Below are positions 6,956 through 15,295 of a DNA stretch of 24,964 bases, one piece after another. Positions within the stretch are counted from its first letter, which is position 1, and each line of letters starts with the position of its first letter. Both the position numbers and the translations under genes were made by a program. The notes beneath the pieces are model-generated. The model was not told the DNA's origin and made no database searches. It saw nothing but the letters and a program-made list of their open reading frames with translations. The stretch covers positions 1 to 24,964 of the forward strand of contig CAXTCJ010000080.1 of assembly GCA_964242215.1 (NCBI GenBank). Reading direction: 5' to 3'. Source of the DNA: LMUY01 sp964242215 (GTDB lineage: Bacteria > Pseudomonadota > Alphaproteobacteria > Acetobacterales > Acetobacteraceae).

Positions 6956-7933
6956 TTGGTCCGCCTAGGCATCATCGGCGCCGGCATCATGGGGGAGCGC
7001 CTGCTGCGCGCGGCCCAGGCCTATCCAAGCGGGGGCCATCCCAACGTGCAGATCTCCGGCGTGTGGGACCCGGCGGAGGCCACCCTCGCCCGGCTTGCCG
7101 CGGAGTTGCCCGGCACGCCCCCAGCCGCCTCGGCCGCCGAGGTGATCGCCGGGTGCGATTGCGTTTACGTCGCCTCGCCGCCGGCCACCCATCTGCAGCA
7201 CGCCCGCGCGGCGTTGGCAGCCGGGCGGGCGCTGTTCTGCGAGAAGCCGCTGGCAACCGATGTCACCGACGCTGCGGCGTTCCTGGCCGAGGCTGCCGGC
7301 GCTCGGGCCGCTGTGAACTTCCCGTTCGCATCCTCCCCGGCCGTCGAGCGACTGGGCGCCTGGCTGCCGGACTTGGGCGCGCCGGAGCAGGTCGCGATCG
7401 CCGTCGCCTTCGCCACCTGGCCGCGCGGCTGGCAGCACGCGGCGGCGTCGTGGCTGGACGGCCCGGCGCAGGGCGGCTTCACGCGGGAGGTCGTCTCCCA
7501 CTTCCTGTTCCTGGCCCGGAGGCTGCTCGGGCCGCTCGGTTTGGTCAGCGCCACCGCGCAGTTCCCCGACCCCGGCCGCAGCGAACGGGCGATCGAGGCG
7601 CGGCTGCTGGCGGGCGGGTTGCCGATCAGCCTCACCGGCTCGGTCGGGACCACGGCGGCGGATGACAGCAACAGCTTCACCCTCACCAGCCCGGCCGGCG
7701 CGATCCGCCTGCGCGACTGGGCGTTCGCCGAGCGGCTCGACGGCGGCACGTGGCAGGGCGATCCGCAGGCGATCCCGCATGCCGAAGCCCGCCCGTTGGT
7801 GCTGCAACGCCAGTTGGACGGTGTGGCGCGGATGACGCGCGGCGAACCGCACGGGCTCGCCACCCTGGCCGAAGCGTTCGAGGTGCAAACGCTGGTCGAG
7901 GCCATCCTGCAAAGTCGTCATGCCAGGGCTTGA
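6956..7933 (+). CDS. Gfo/Idh/MocA family oxidoreductase
   Basis: A 325-residue NAD(P)-dependent oxidoreductase. The Rossmann motif is GIIGAGIMGERL (residues 5-16), and the family's substrate-site motif is EKPLA (E96-K97-P98) preceded by VASPPATHLQHARAALAAG. A His in the C-terminal domain (REVVSHFLFLARRL, H182) is in the place of the usual catalytic His. The substrate is unknown; relatives act on sugars, inositols and biliverdin-like compounds. The start is a TTG at 6956 with AGGAG at 6944-6948, 16 nt after the YhaN stop, so it may be co-transcribed with the repair genes without functional link. The last codons (SRHARA) and the stop lie inside the downstream repeat, so the C-terminus was altered by repeat insertion. 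Confidence 0.88.
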   Translation: MVRLGIIGAGIMGERLLRAAQAYPSGGHPNVQISGVWDPAEATLARLAAELPGTPPAASAAEVIAGCDCVYVASPPATHLQHARAALAAGRALFCEKPLATDVTDAAAFLAEAAGARAAVNFPFASSPAVERLGAWLPDLGAPEQVAIAVAFATWPRGWQHAAASWLDGPAQGGFTREVVSHFLFLARRLLGPLGLVSATAQFPDPGRSERAIEARLLAGGLPISLTGSVGTTAADDSNSFTLTSPAGAIRLRDWAFAERLDGGTWQGDPQAIPHAEARPLVLQRQLDGVARMTRGEPHGLATLAEAFEVQTLVEAILQSRHARA

Positions 7934-8055
7934 CCCCGGGATCCACTGCGCTCCGCAGACGCCGGCCGGGTCGTGTTGCCTGCGATGGTGCCGAGCACTC
8001 GTCTGACGTCACCAGCCCAACCCCGTGGATACCAGGGTCAAGCCCTGGCATGACG
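7916..8055. repeat. Dispersed repeat A, copy 1 (GTCATGCC element)
   Basis: A 140-bp element with long imperfect terminal inverted repeats. The left end begins CGTCATGCCAGGGCTTGAC (7916) and the right end closes with GTCAAGCCCTGGCATGACGG (to 8055). Together they can form a long hairpin. It supplies the stop codon of the oxidoreductase and fills the gap to ggt (7934-8091). A second copy lies at 9722-9864; its interior aligns better with the reverse complement of this one, so the copies appear to be in opposite orientation. Confidence 0.85.
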
Positions 8056-8091
8056 GTTTGCGCGGGGCTGATTCCGCCGTAGCCTTCCCCC

Positions 8092-9720
8092 ATGCACGCG
8101 CCCTTCACCTGCCAGAAACAATCCGCCACCGGCTCCCGCGGGATGGTGGTGACCAACCACCCGCTCGCCTCGGTCGCGGGGATGCAGGTGCTGGTGGAAG
8201 GCGGCAACGCGGTCGACGCTGCCATCGCGGCGCTGTTCGCACTGACGGTGGTGGAGCCGATGATGGTCGGCATATTGGGCGGCGGCCTCGCCCACATCCG
8301 CTTGCCGGACGGCCGCCACACCATCCTGGACGGCATGAGCACCGCCCCAGCCGCCGCTCGGCCGGACATGTTCGACGACGCCGCACTGGCCGCCCGCGCC
8401 AACCAGGTGGGGCCCCTCGCGGTCGGCGTGCCCAGCGCGCTGCTCGCCTGGTGCACCGCGCTCGAACGCTACGGCACGATGACGCTGGCCGACGCACTCG
8501 CCCCCGCGATCCGGCTGGCCGAGCGCGGCTTCGTCGTCACGCCCTATCTCGCCGACTGCATCGCCGACACCGCGGCCGATCTGCGCAACTGCCACGACCT
8601 CTCCGCCCTGCTGCTGCCCGATGGTGAACCGCTGGCCGCCGGGTCGCTGCTGCGCCGCCCGGTCTACGCCCATAGCCTGCGGCAGATCGCCACCGAGGGC
8701 CCCGCCGCGCTGTATGGCGGCAGCCTTGGTGTGGCGCTCGCCACCCACATGCGGGCGAATGGCGGGCTGATCACGCTGGCCGACCTCAAAGCCGTGCGCG
8801 TGATCGAGCGGGAGCCGATCCATGGCGCCTATCGCGGCTGGAGCATCCTGGCGCCGCCGCCGCCCTCCTCCGCCGGCGTGCACATCACGCAGATGCTGAA
8901 CATCCTCGAGGGCTACGACCTGGCCGCGATGGGCTTCGGGTCCCCCGACGCCACGCACCTGCTGGCGGAGGTGCTGAAGATCGCCTTCGCCGACCGCGCC
9001 GTCGCCACCGCCGACCCGGCCTTCGTGGACGTGCCCATCGGCCGCCTCACCTCCAAGGCGTATGCCGCCGAGCGCCGGGCGCACTTGGACATGGCCCGGG
9101 CGCAGAGCTGGGGGCCTGGGATCGATGCCGCGGAATCGGCTAACACGACGCATGTGACGGTAGCCGATGCCGGCGGCACGGTGGTCAGCAGCACGCAAAC
9201 GATCAATGGCCTGTGGGGCGCCCGGTTTGCGGTGCCGGGGACGGGGCTGATCCCCAACAACTACATGCTGAACTTCCAGCCCATTCCCGGCCAGGCGCTG
9301 TCGATCCTGCCGCTGAAGCGCGTGTTCACCTCGATGGCGCCGACGATGGTGCTGCGCGATGGGCAGATCCGTTACGCGCTCGGGCTGCCCGGGGCGCTGC
9401 GGATCTTCGGCTCCGCCATGCAGGCGGTGATCAATCTGCTGGACCACGGCATGACCCCGCAGCAAGCCGTGGAGGCGCCGCGAGTGTGGACCCAGGGCGG
9501 CCCGCTGGAGATCGAAGCCGCCATTCCCGACGCCACCGCCGCCGCCTTGGCCGCACGCGGCCACGACGTGCAGCGGGTCGGCCGCATCGCCGGGGGCATG
9601 AACGCGATCGGCTTCGGCGACGACGGGATGCTGACCGGCGCCGCCTGCTGGCGCGCGGATGGCAGCCCGGTCGCGCTGGCGGGCGGGTTGGCCCGTGCGG
9701 GGGTACGGTTCTCGATCTAA
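8092..9720 (+). CDS. ggt: Gamma-glutamyltransferase family Ntn-hydrolase
   Basis: A 542-residue GGT-family proenzyme that cleaves itself at an internal Thr and transfers or hydrolyses gamma-glutamyl (or related acyl) groups. The N-terminal family signature EGGNAVDAAIAALFAL and GILGGGLAHIRLPDG are present. The autocatalytic nucleophile is Thr352 in NTTHVTVADAGGTVVSSTQT. Further matches are IPNNYMLNF and LPLKRVFTSMAPTMV. Two things differ from classical periplasmic GGT: there is no signal peptide, and the oxyanion Gly-Gly in the PGG(S/L)RI motif is Gly434-Ala435 (GLPGALRIF). The enzyme may therefore be a cytoplasmic GGT-like acylase with another substrate. The start has no clear Shine-Dalgarno sequence. 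Dispersed repeats of one family lie on both sides of the gene. Confidence 0.9.
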   Translation: MHAPFTCQKQSATGSRGMVVTNHPLASVAGMQVLVEGGNAVDAAIAALFALTVVEPMMVGILGGGLAHIRLPDGRHTILDGMSTAPAAARPDMFDDAALAARANQVGPLAVGVPSALLAWCTALERYGTMTLADALAPAIRLAERGFVVTPYLADCIADTAADLRNCHDLSALLLPDGEPLAAGSLLRRPVYAHSLRQIATEGPAALYGGSLGVALATHMRANGGLITLADLKAVRVIEREPIHGAYRGWSILAPPPPSSAGVHITQMLNILEGYDLAAMGFGSPDATHLLAEVLKIAFADRAVATADPAFVDVPIGRLTSKAYAAERRAHLDMARAQSWGPGIDAAESANTTHVTVADAGGTVVSSTQTINGLWGARFAVPGTGLIPNNYMLNFQPIPGQALSILPLKRVFTSMAPTMVLRDGQIRYALGLPGALRIFGSAMQAVINLLDHGMTPQQAVEAPRVWTQGGPLEIEAAIPDATAAALAARGHDVQRVGRIAGGMNAIGFGDDGMLTGAACWRADGSPVALAGGLARAGVRFSI

Positions 9721-9721
9721 A

Positions 9722-9864
9722 CCGTCATGCCAGGCCTCGAGCCTGGTATCCACGCGGTAGGGCCGGACACGTCGAGCGCGTGTGCACGGAGGGCCATGCC
9801 AACACGGTCAGGCCGGTCGCTGTGGCGGGCCCGTGGCTACCAGGGTCAAGCCCTGGCATGACGG
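9722..9864. repeat. Dispersed repeat A, copy 2; likely bidirectional terminator
   Basis: A 143-bp element with ends CCGTCATGCCAGGCCTCGAG (9722) and GTCAAGCCCTGGCATGACGG (to 9864), the same family as 7916-8055. It starts 2 nt after the ggt stop and ends 6 nt before the acylase stop, so it makes up almost the whole space between two convergent genes. Its ability to fold into a long hairpin suits a bidirectional transcription terminator. Confidence 0.85.
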
Positions 9865-9869
9865 TGTCT

Positions 9870-12116
9870 TTACTCCGCGTGGGCCTGCAACACCTCCGTG
9901 CTCTCGGCGTTGGCGGCAATCCCGGCCCAGTCGTAGCGCATCGGCACCATCTGGCAGGCGGTCCACGGCACCGTCTGGTCCGCGTAATGGGGGCTGCCGG
10001 GCTGGCCGGACACGCCGCCGAACACGACCCAGCGGCTGTTTTCCCAGTCGCCCACATCGAACACGTAGCGGGACAGCGCGCCATACGTCCCGGTCGGCCC
10101 AGCGGACGGAACCAAGCCGATCGCCATCACCGTGTCGCCGTCGCCCCCGACGGGCAGGGACGCCGGGTCGAGCACCGCCGCCTGCGAGGGCATCGACGCC
10201 GACAAAGGATGGCTGAACCGCGGCTGGTGCTCGAGCCCCCAGGCACGCGGCGCCGGCCCGGCAGCGACCTGGGCCAGTGCCGCGGACAGAACATCGCTCC
10301 AACGCCAGCCACCCAGCAGCCCGGTGTCGTCCGCGCGCAGCAACGCGGGCAACGTCCACCAGAGCTGTCCGGTTGGCGACAGGCCCGGCGACACGGCACC
10401 GAACGCATGCCCGGCCGCCCCGGCCAGCCCGGAGCGTTGCGCCAGGATGGCCGTCGCGGCCCGCCGCACCGCATTGTACAAGCTCGGCGCGAAGGAGCCC
10501 GGGTCCATCCGGCCGTCCCAGTCCAACACGACGCGCCACACGGCAGCCACCGCCGGGTCGGCGGGTTCGGGCAGCGCGGCCAAGCGTGCCTGGAACAAGC
10601 CGGCATTGGCGGAGAGCGTGTCCGCGTGCACGACGGCGGCGTCCGACACCTGGAACGGCGGCATGCCGTCGATCAGCGCGGCGATGCGCTCGGCCCGGTA
10701 CGGCGGATGGCAGTCGGTGCAAAGGTAGTCGTCACCATCCGCCACGATCCGGTTGTTCGCGGTGACGATGACGCCGCCGGGCGGGTCGATCACCTCCGGC
10801 ATCGCCTCGTGCGGGATCATGCCGTGCCAGTCGCCCTCACCGGTCCAACCCGGCACCGGCAGCCAACCGTTCGCACGCGGCCGGACCGGCACCAGGGCGC
10901 GCACGCGGTGGCCGATGCGACCGGCCGTGTCCGCCGCCACCACGTTGTGGTCGATCAGGCCCCAGCCACGCGTCGCCTCGAACAGCTCCGGCACCGTGCC
11001 CGCGCGCAGCGTACGGGGCAGGCAGTCGAACGACAGGTCGGTTTCGGCGAACTGCACCGAGCGGAGCGCGAGCGCCGCGCCTCCGGCAGGGTCGCCGGCG
11101 ATCACCGGACCGTGCCGCGTTTCGGTGACGGTGACGGTGCGGGACTCTGCACCGCGCACGTGCACGGTTTCCGAGCGGGACTGCACCGGCTCCCAACCGT
11201 CACCCACGCGCACCCTCGTGCCATCTGCGTCGAATTGCTCAAGATACAGATCGTGGATGTCCACGAACGCATGCGTCACGCAGTACGCCACCCGGCCGTT
11301 ATGCATGTAGTGCGGAAAGCCCGGCACGCCCGGCACGCTGAGCCCGATCGCATCCCAGGCATCGCACGCCAGATGGTGTTGGGCATACATGCCGGGCACC
11401 TCGAACACGCGGTGCGGATCGCCCGCCACGATCGGCCGTCCAGTCGCGGTGCGGTCCGGTCCCACCGCCCAGTTGTTGCTGCCGCCGCCGGTCTCGTCCG
11501 TGCCCATGGCGTGCAGCAGCGCCTCGATCGCGGGACGCAGCGCATCGAGGTCGGCGGCCCAGCGCTCGGCCGTCATGCCCGGCGGGATGCACAGCAGATC
11601 GCGCCCGCCATCGTCGTAGCGCAACTTGGCCGCCTCCGCCGCGCCGACCACCGGCAGCGCCAACGTGCGCCACAGCTTGAACCACACCGAGCCCATCAGC
11701 AGCCCGAGCCGACGCATCACGGCGATGCTGTGCCACGGTTCCCACCGCTCGGCCTCGGCACCCAGCAAGCCGTATTCCATCGGCAACGCGGCACCCGAGT
11801 CGAGGAACGCGTTCACGCCGTCGGCATAGGCCACCAGCATGTCCTGCGCCGCCGGGCCGAGGGCCGCGAGATCGCGACGGCACGCCGCCTCCATGCCGAG
11901 GCGGCGCGACAGGATATCCGCCTCCGCCGCCTCCGCACCCAACCACTCCGCCGCGCGGCCCGTGGCGCGGCGGCGGGTGAGGTCCATTTGGAATAGCCTA
12001 TCCTGCGCGTGGACGAAGCCGAGCGCGAAATGAGCGTCCCGCTCACCGGTTGCGCGGATATGCGGAATGCCCCACTCGTCGCGATGGACGGTGACGGCGG
12101 CGTGCAACCCGGGCAC
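9870..12116 (-). CDS. Penicillin acylase family protein (Ntn-hydrolase)
   Basis: A 748-residue S45-type amidohydrolase: a precursor that self-cleaves in front of a Ser and hydrolyses an acyl amide bond (relatives act on penicillins, acyl-homoserine lactones and other N-acyl compounds). The N-terminal motif VTVHRDEWGIPHIRA and the helical segment FVHAQDRLFQMDLTRRRATGR are typical of the alpha chain. The nucleophile is the Ser of GGGSNNWAVGP (S213 from this start; codon at 11478-11480). No signal peptide is visible, so it is probably cytoplasmic unless the start is wrong. The start chosen is GTG at 12116, 2 nt after the upstream gene's stop; an alternative GTG at 12221 would add 35 non-conserved residues overlapping that gene. 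Tight spacing to the peptide-binding protein gene implies one operon. The true substrate is not deducible. Confidence 0.88.
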   Translation of the reverse strand: MPGLHAAVTVHRDEWGIPHIRATGERDAHFALGFVHAQDRLFQMDLTRRRATGRAAEWLGAEAAEADILSRRLGMEAACRRDLAALGPAAQDMLVAYADGVNAFLDSGAALPMEYGLLGAEAERWEPWHSIAVMRRLGLLMGSVWFKLWRTLALPVVGAAEAAKLRYDDGGRDLLCIPPGMTAERWAADLDALRPAIEALLHAMGTDETGGGSNNWAVGPDRTATGRPIVAGDPHRVFEVPGMYAQHHLACDAWDAIGLSVPGVPGFPHYMHNGRVAYCVTHAFVDIHDLYLEQFDADGTRVRVGDGWEPVQSRSETVHVRGAESRTVTVTETRHGPVIAGDPAGGAALALRSVQFAETDLSFDCLPRTLRAGTVPELFEATRGWGLIDHNVVAADTAGRIGHRVRALVPVRPRANGWLPVPGWTGEGDWHGMIPHEAMPEVIDPPGGVIVTANNRIVADGDDYLCTDCHPPYRAERIAALIDGMPPFQVSDAAVVHADTLSANAGLFQARLAALPEPADPAVAAVWRVVLDWDGRMDPGSFAPSLYNAVRRAATAILAQRSGLAGAAGHAFGAVSPGLSPTGQLWWTLPALLRADDTGLLGGWRWSDVLSAALAQVAAGPAPRAWGLEHQPRFSHPLSASMPSQAAVLDPASLPVGGDGDTVMAIGLVPSAGPTGTYGALSRYVFDVGDWENSRWVVFGGVSGQPGSPHYADQTVPWTACQMVPMRYDWAGIAANAESTEVLQAHAE

Positions 12117-12118
12117 GC

Positions 12119-13699
12119 TTAGGCTGCAACTAATTGGACGTTCCAGAAGATCGGGAAGCTGGACTGGATCAGGTCCTTCAGCCGGGTGCGATATCCGGCG
12201 GGGCGAGAGAACTGGCCCCACATGATGGAGGGCGTCTGCTTGTACGCTTCCACCTGGATACTGGCGGCGATCGGCTTGCGTGCGGCCTCATCCGGGGCGG
12301 CGGCGAAATCGGCCAGCAGCTTGGTCATCGTGGCGCTGCAGCTCCATCCCGGGTAATCGGCGCAGTTGTTGGAGATGTAGAAATGCGTCAGCGGCGACGC
12401 CATGTCGATGCCGTTGGAATACACCGGGAACATGCTCCAGCCGTCCTTTTTGGCCCGGCGTGCGAGCACGGTGCCCCAATCCATCACCTGCTCGTCGACG
12501 GTGAAGCCGATCTGCTTCATGTACTGCGCGAGCACATTGCCGGCCGCGGTCTGGATCGAGCCGGCGACCTCCAGCATGATCACAGGTTCGCCCTTGTAGC
12601 TGGTGCGCGCGAGCTCCGCCTTCGCCGCGGCCACGTCGAACTTGGCCACGCCCGACCCGGCATCCGTCGACAGCGGCGTGCCGCACATGAAGAACGAGGG
12701 GCAGTCGTCCACGCGGTATTGCGGCGCGATGCCGGCGGCCTCCAGCATCTCCTTTTGGTTCACCAGCTTCCACAGCACCGAACGCACCGCCGGGTCGGCG
12801 AACGGCCCGCTCGCGTCGTTGAGGCGGAAATTGCCCTGGAACATGTCCAGGCCCTTCAGCTCCATCAGTTTGACGTTCGGGGTCTTGGACAGCCGGTTCA
12901 GCCAGTCGAACGGCAGGTATTGCATGTAGTCGATCTCGCCGGCGGACAGGGCGGTGGCGCCGGTCGCATCGTCCGGGATGACGCGCAGGAGCACCTGGTC
13001 GACATGGACGACCTTGCCGCCGGCGAGGAAGTCCGCCGGCTCCTTGCGGGGCACGTAGTCGGCGAAACGCTTCAGCACCATGCTGTCGCCGGGCCGCCAC
13101 TGATCGGCCGGGAACGAGAACGGGCCGGAGCCGACGATGTCCTTAATCCGGCCGGTTCCGATGCCCTGGAGGATGCGGGCCGGCATGATGAACGGCCCCG
13201 GCGCGTTTGGCTTGCCGAGCACCGAGAGCATCAGCGGAAACGGCTGCTTGAGCGTGATGGTGAACGCGTTCGCACCATCGGCGGCCATCGTGGCGCCGGC
13301 CGTCAGCATCATGCGTCCCAGGCTGTCGAGCGGCGCCCAGCGCTGCAACGAGGCGACGCAATCGGCGCCGGTGACGGGCGCGCCATCGTGGAATTTCAAG
13401 CCGTCGCGCAGGGTGAAATGCCAGGTCAGTTGGTCGCCCGACACCTCGTGGTGATCGACCATTTGCGGCTGGTAGTTGCCGGCCGTGTCCATGGCGAACA
13501 GCGTGTCCCACACGTGGTAGCCGAAGGTACGGGTGATGGCCGCCGTGGTCATGTGCGGGTCGAGGATGGTCGCCTCCGACTCGAGCACGACGGTCAGCGG
13601 CTTGTCGGCGGCATGGACTGCGCCGGGCAGCAGCCCCGCTGCCATCGCCCCGGCCCCGCTCAGCAACAGGCCGCGTTTGGTGATGGTGAAAGCGGTCAT
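12119..13699 (-). CDS. Family 5 (dipeptide/oligopeptide type) ABC substrate-binding protein
   Basis: A 526-residue periplasmic solute-binding protein of the SBP_bac_5 (DppA/OppA) family. A signal peptide covers residues 1-30 (ITKRGLLLSGAGAMAAGLLP, then AVHA before ADKP). Family features follow: ATILDPHMTTAAITR, LTWHFTLRDGLKFHDGAPVTGADCVASLQRW split over residues ~95-125, and AVRSVLWKLVNQKEML. No permease or ATPase genes of the Dpp type lie next to it, so its membrane partners are elsewhere or are shared. The ATG at 13699 has AAGGAG at 13706-13711 (6-nt spacing) and a good promoter upstream. It is the first gene of a two-gene operon with the acylase, which suggests that the bound solute, a peptide-like or N-acyl compound, is the acylase substrate or a precursor of it. 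Confidence 0.92.
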   Translation of the reverse strand: MTAFTITKRGLLLSGAGAMAAGLLPGAVHAADKPLTVVLESEATILDPHMTTAAITRTFGYHVWDTLFAMDTAGNYQPQMVDHHEVSGDQLTWHFTLRDGLKFHDGAPVTGADCVASLQRWAPLDSLGRMMLTAGATMAADGANAFTITLKQPFPLMLSVLGKPNAPGPFIMPARILQGIGTGRIKDIVGSGPFSFPADQWRPGDSMVLKRFADYVPRKEPADFLAGGKVVHVDQVLLRVIPDDATGATALSAGEIDYMQYLPFDWLNRLSKTPNVKLMELKGLDMFQGNFRLNDASGPFADPAVRSVLWKLVNQKEMLEAAGIAPQYRVDDCPSFFMCGTPLSTDAGSGVAKFDVAAAKAELARTSYKGEPVIMLEVAGSIQTAAGNVLAQYMKQIGFTVDEQVMDWGTVLARRAKKDGWSMFPVYSNGIDMASPLTHFYISNNCADYPGWSCSATMTKLLADFAAAPDEAARKPIAASIQVEAYKQTPSIMWGQFSRPAGYRTRLKDLIQSSFPIFWNVQLVAA

Positions 13700-13769
13700 G
13701 CACTACTCCTTCGTTGCGGTCACGCACGACCACACCCAGGTGGCTTGCCCCCGACGCGCGGGTGGCGCG

Positions 13770-13797
13770 ATGATATATCCGATATCCGTTCTGACAA
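13770..13797 (-). promoter_or_regulatory. Predicted sigma-70-type promoter for the binding-protein/acylase operon
   Basis: On the minus strand, a -35 box TTGTCA (13797-13792) is followed after 16 nt by a -10 box TATCAT (13775-13770); each differs from consensus at one position. Transcription would start near 13763, giving a leader of about 64 nt before the ATG at 13699. The palindromes GATATATC (13772-13779) and GATATC (13781-13786) overlap the spacer and could be a regulator site. The 137-bp divergent gap 13700-13836 holds no gene. Confidence 0.5.
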
Positions 13798-13836
13798 CGC
13801 ATTTCGCAGCGTAACGGCAAGAAGGGCGAACCGATC

Positions 13837-15261
13837 ATGGCCGACGACGAGCTTTTGTTCACCACCGCCGCACGGGCTGCGGCGCTGATCCGCGCGGGCA
13901 AACTGTCGCCCGTGACGCTGATGGAGGCGGTGTTGGCCAAGGCCCGCAGCGCGCAACCGGTGCTCAATCCGTTCGTGACGCTGATGGAGGAAAGCGCCAT
14001 GGCGGCGGCGCGGGTGGCCGAGCAGAGCAAGCCGGTGGGCCCGCTGCACGGCGTGCCCGTCAGCATCAAGGACCAGGTGGATGTGGGCGGCGTGAACACC
14101 ACGCACGGCTCCGCCATCTTCGCCGACAACATGGCGGCGTCGGACGACGTGACCGTGGCCCGGCTGCGAGCGGCCGGTGCGATCGTCTTCGCCAAGACGC
14201 GGCTGCCGGAGTTCGGCCACAAGGGGCTGACCGACGGCCCGAGTTTCGGCACCACGCGCAACCCGTGGGACATGTCGCGCACCACCGGCGGCTCCAGCGG
14301 CGGCGCGGCCGCGGCGGTGGCGAGCGGCATCGGGCCGCTGGCGGTGGGGACGGATGGCGCCGGGTCGATCCGCATTCCGGCGGCGTGCTGCGGCATCGTG
14401 GGGTTGAAGCCAACGCTCGGCTCGATCCCCTGGCAGCAGGCGACGGATGCGTTCGGCAACTACACCTATGCCGGGCCGATGACCCGCAGCGTGACGGATG
14501 CGGCGCTGATGCGGGCGGCGATGGCGGGGCCGGATGGGTCGGACCCTTGGACGCTGGGACGCACTTCGGACGCGCCTATGTCGGCGGGGCTGATCGGGCG
14601 GGATCTGAGCGGGTTGCGCATCGGCGTGATCGAGCGGATGGCCAACCCGCGCGTGCAGGCGGAAATGGCGGAGAACACGCGCGCGTCGATCGCGGTGCTG
14701 ACCGATCTGGGCGCGGAGGCGGACGCGGCGGGCGGGGATGTGGACTGGATCGAGCTGCCGGGCCGGATCATGTACCAGGGCAATTTTCACGTGGCCATGC
14801 AGCGGCATTTGGCTCAGTGGGGCAACCAGATGGACCCCACTCTGCTCGCCTTCATGGAGCGTGGCGGCCAGTTCAGCATGCGTGAATTCCGCGAGGGCCA
14901 GTATGCCCGCACCCGCCTGTTCCGCAGCATCCAGGTGCTATTCGAGCAATTCGACGTGCTGGTCAGCCCCACTTTGTCCCGCACCGCGCTACCGGCTGAT
15001 TTCGACGCGGCGCACGACGAGGTGGAGATCGACGGCGAGCGGTGCGGCATCACCCGGCAGGGTTGGAGCAGCTATGTGTATCCGTTCAACCTGACGGGGC
15101 ACCCGGCGCTCAGCATCCCCTCCGGCTTCGACGCCGCCGGGCTGCCGACGTCCGTGCAACTGGTCGGGCGCTGGGGTGCCGATGTGGACCTGCTGCGACT
15201 GGGCGCCATCCTGGAGGAGGCGCGGCCATGGGCTCAGCTGCGCCCGCCCGCTGGAAGGTGA
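13837..15261 (+). CDS. Amidase signature family hydrolase
   Basis: A 474-residue amidase-signature enzyme that hydrolyses a carboxamide to acid plus ammonia or amine. The Ser-cisSer-Lys triad is complete: K78 in VSIKDQVD, S153 in TTGGSSGGAAAAVA, and nucleophile S177 in GTDGAGSIRIPAAC; the spacings K-75-S-24-S equal those of fatty-acid amide hydrolase. Length and the C-terminal NLTGHPALSIPSGF then LPTSVQLVGR motifs fit a standard amidase. It is cytoplasmic. The ATG at 13837 has AAGGG at 13822-13826. It is the first gene of a plus-strand run into NIPSNAP and Liv-type transporter genes, which suggests that the transporter brings in an amide that this enzyme cleaves. The substrate cannot be named from sequence. 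Confidence 0.93.
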   Translation: MADDELLFTTAARAAALIRAGKLSPVTLMEAVLAKARSAQPVLNPFVTLMEESAMAAARVAEQSKPVGPLHGVPVSIKDQVDVGGVNTTHGSAIFADNMAASDDVTVARLRAAGAIVFAKTRLPEFGHKGLTDGPSFGTTRNPWDMSRTTGGSSGGAAAAVASGIGPLAVGTDGAGSIRIPAACCGIVGLKPTLGSIPWQQATDAFGNYTYAGPMTRSVTDAALMRAAMAGPDGSDPWTLGRTSDAPMSAGLIGRDLSGLRIGVIERMANPRVQAEMAENTRASIAVLTDLGAEADAAGGDVDWIELPGRIMYQGNFHVAMQRHLAQWGNQMDPTLLAFMERGGQFSMREFREGQYARTRLFRSIQVLFEQFDVLVSPTLSRTALPADFDAAHDEVEIDGERCGITRQGWSSYVYPFNLTGHPALSIPSGFDAAGLPTSVQLVGRWGADVDLLRLGAILEEARPWAQLRPPAGR

Positions 15262-15295
15262 AGGACGCGCGGTGGATCACCTGATATAAGACGGC

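Noticed and set aside
2770..6990. Very long open frame (1406 codons) on the minus strand opposite the YhaO/YhaN genes
   Set aside because: It lies antisense to two genes with complete motifs, has Arg/Pro/Gln-rich low-complexity composition and no recognisable domain. It is a by-product of high GC at third codon positions.
9213..11996. 927-codon open frame on the plus strand across the end of ggt and antisense to the acylase
   Set aside because: It spans a repeat and two well-supported genes in other frames, and has Arg/His/Gly-rich shadow composition.
12134..13888. 584-codon plus-strand frame antisense to the peptide-binding protein
   Set aside because: The opposite strand encodes a complete signal peptide and SBP family protein with a ribosome-binding site; this frame shows no motif.
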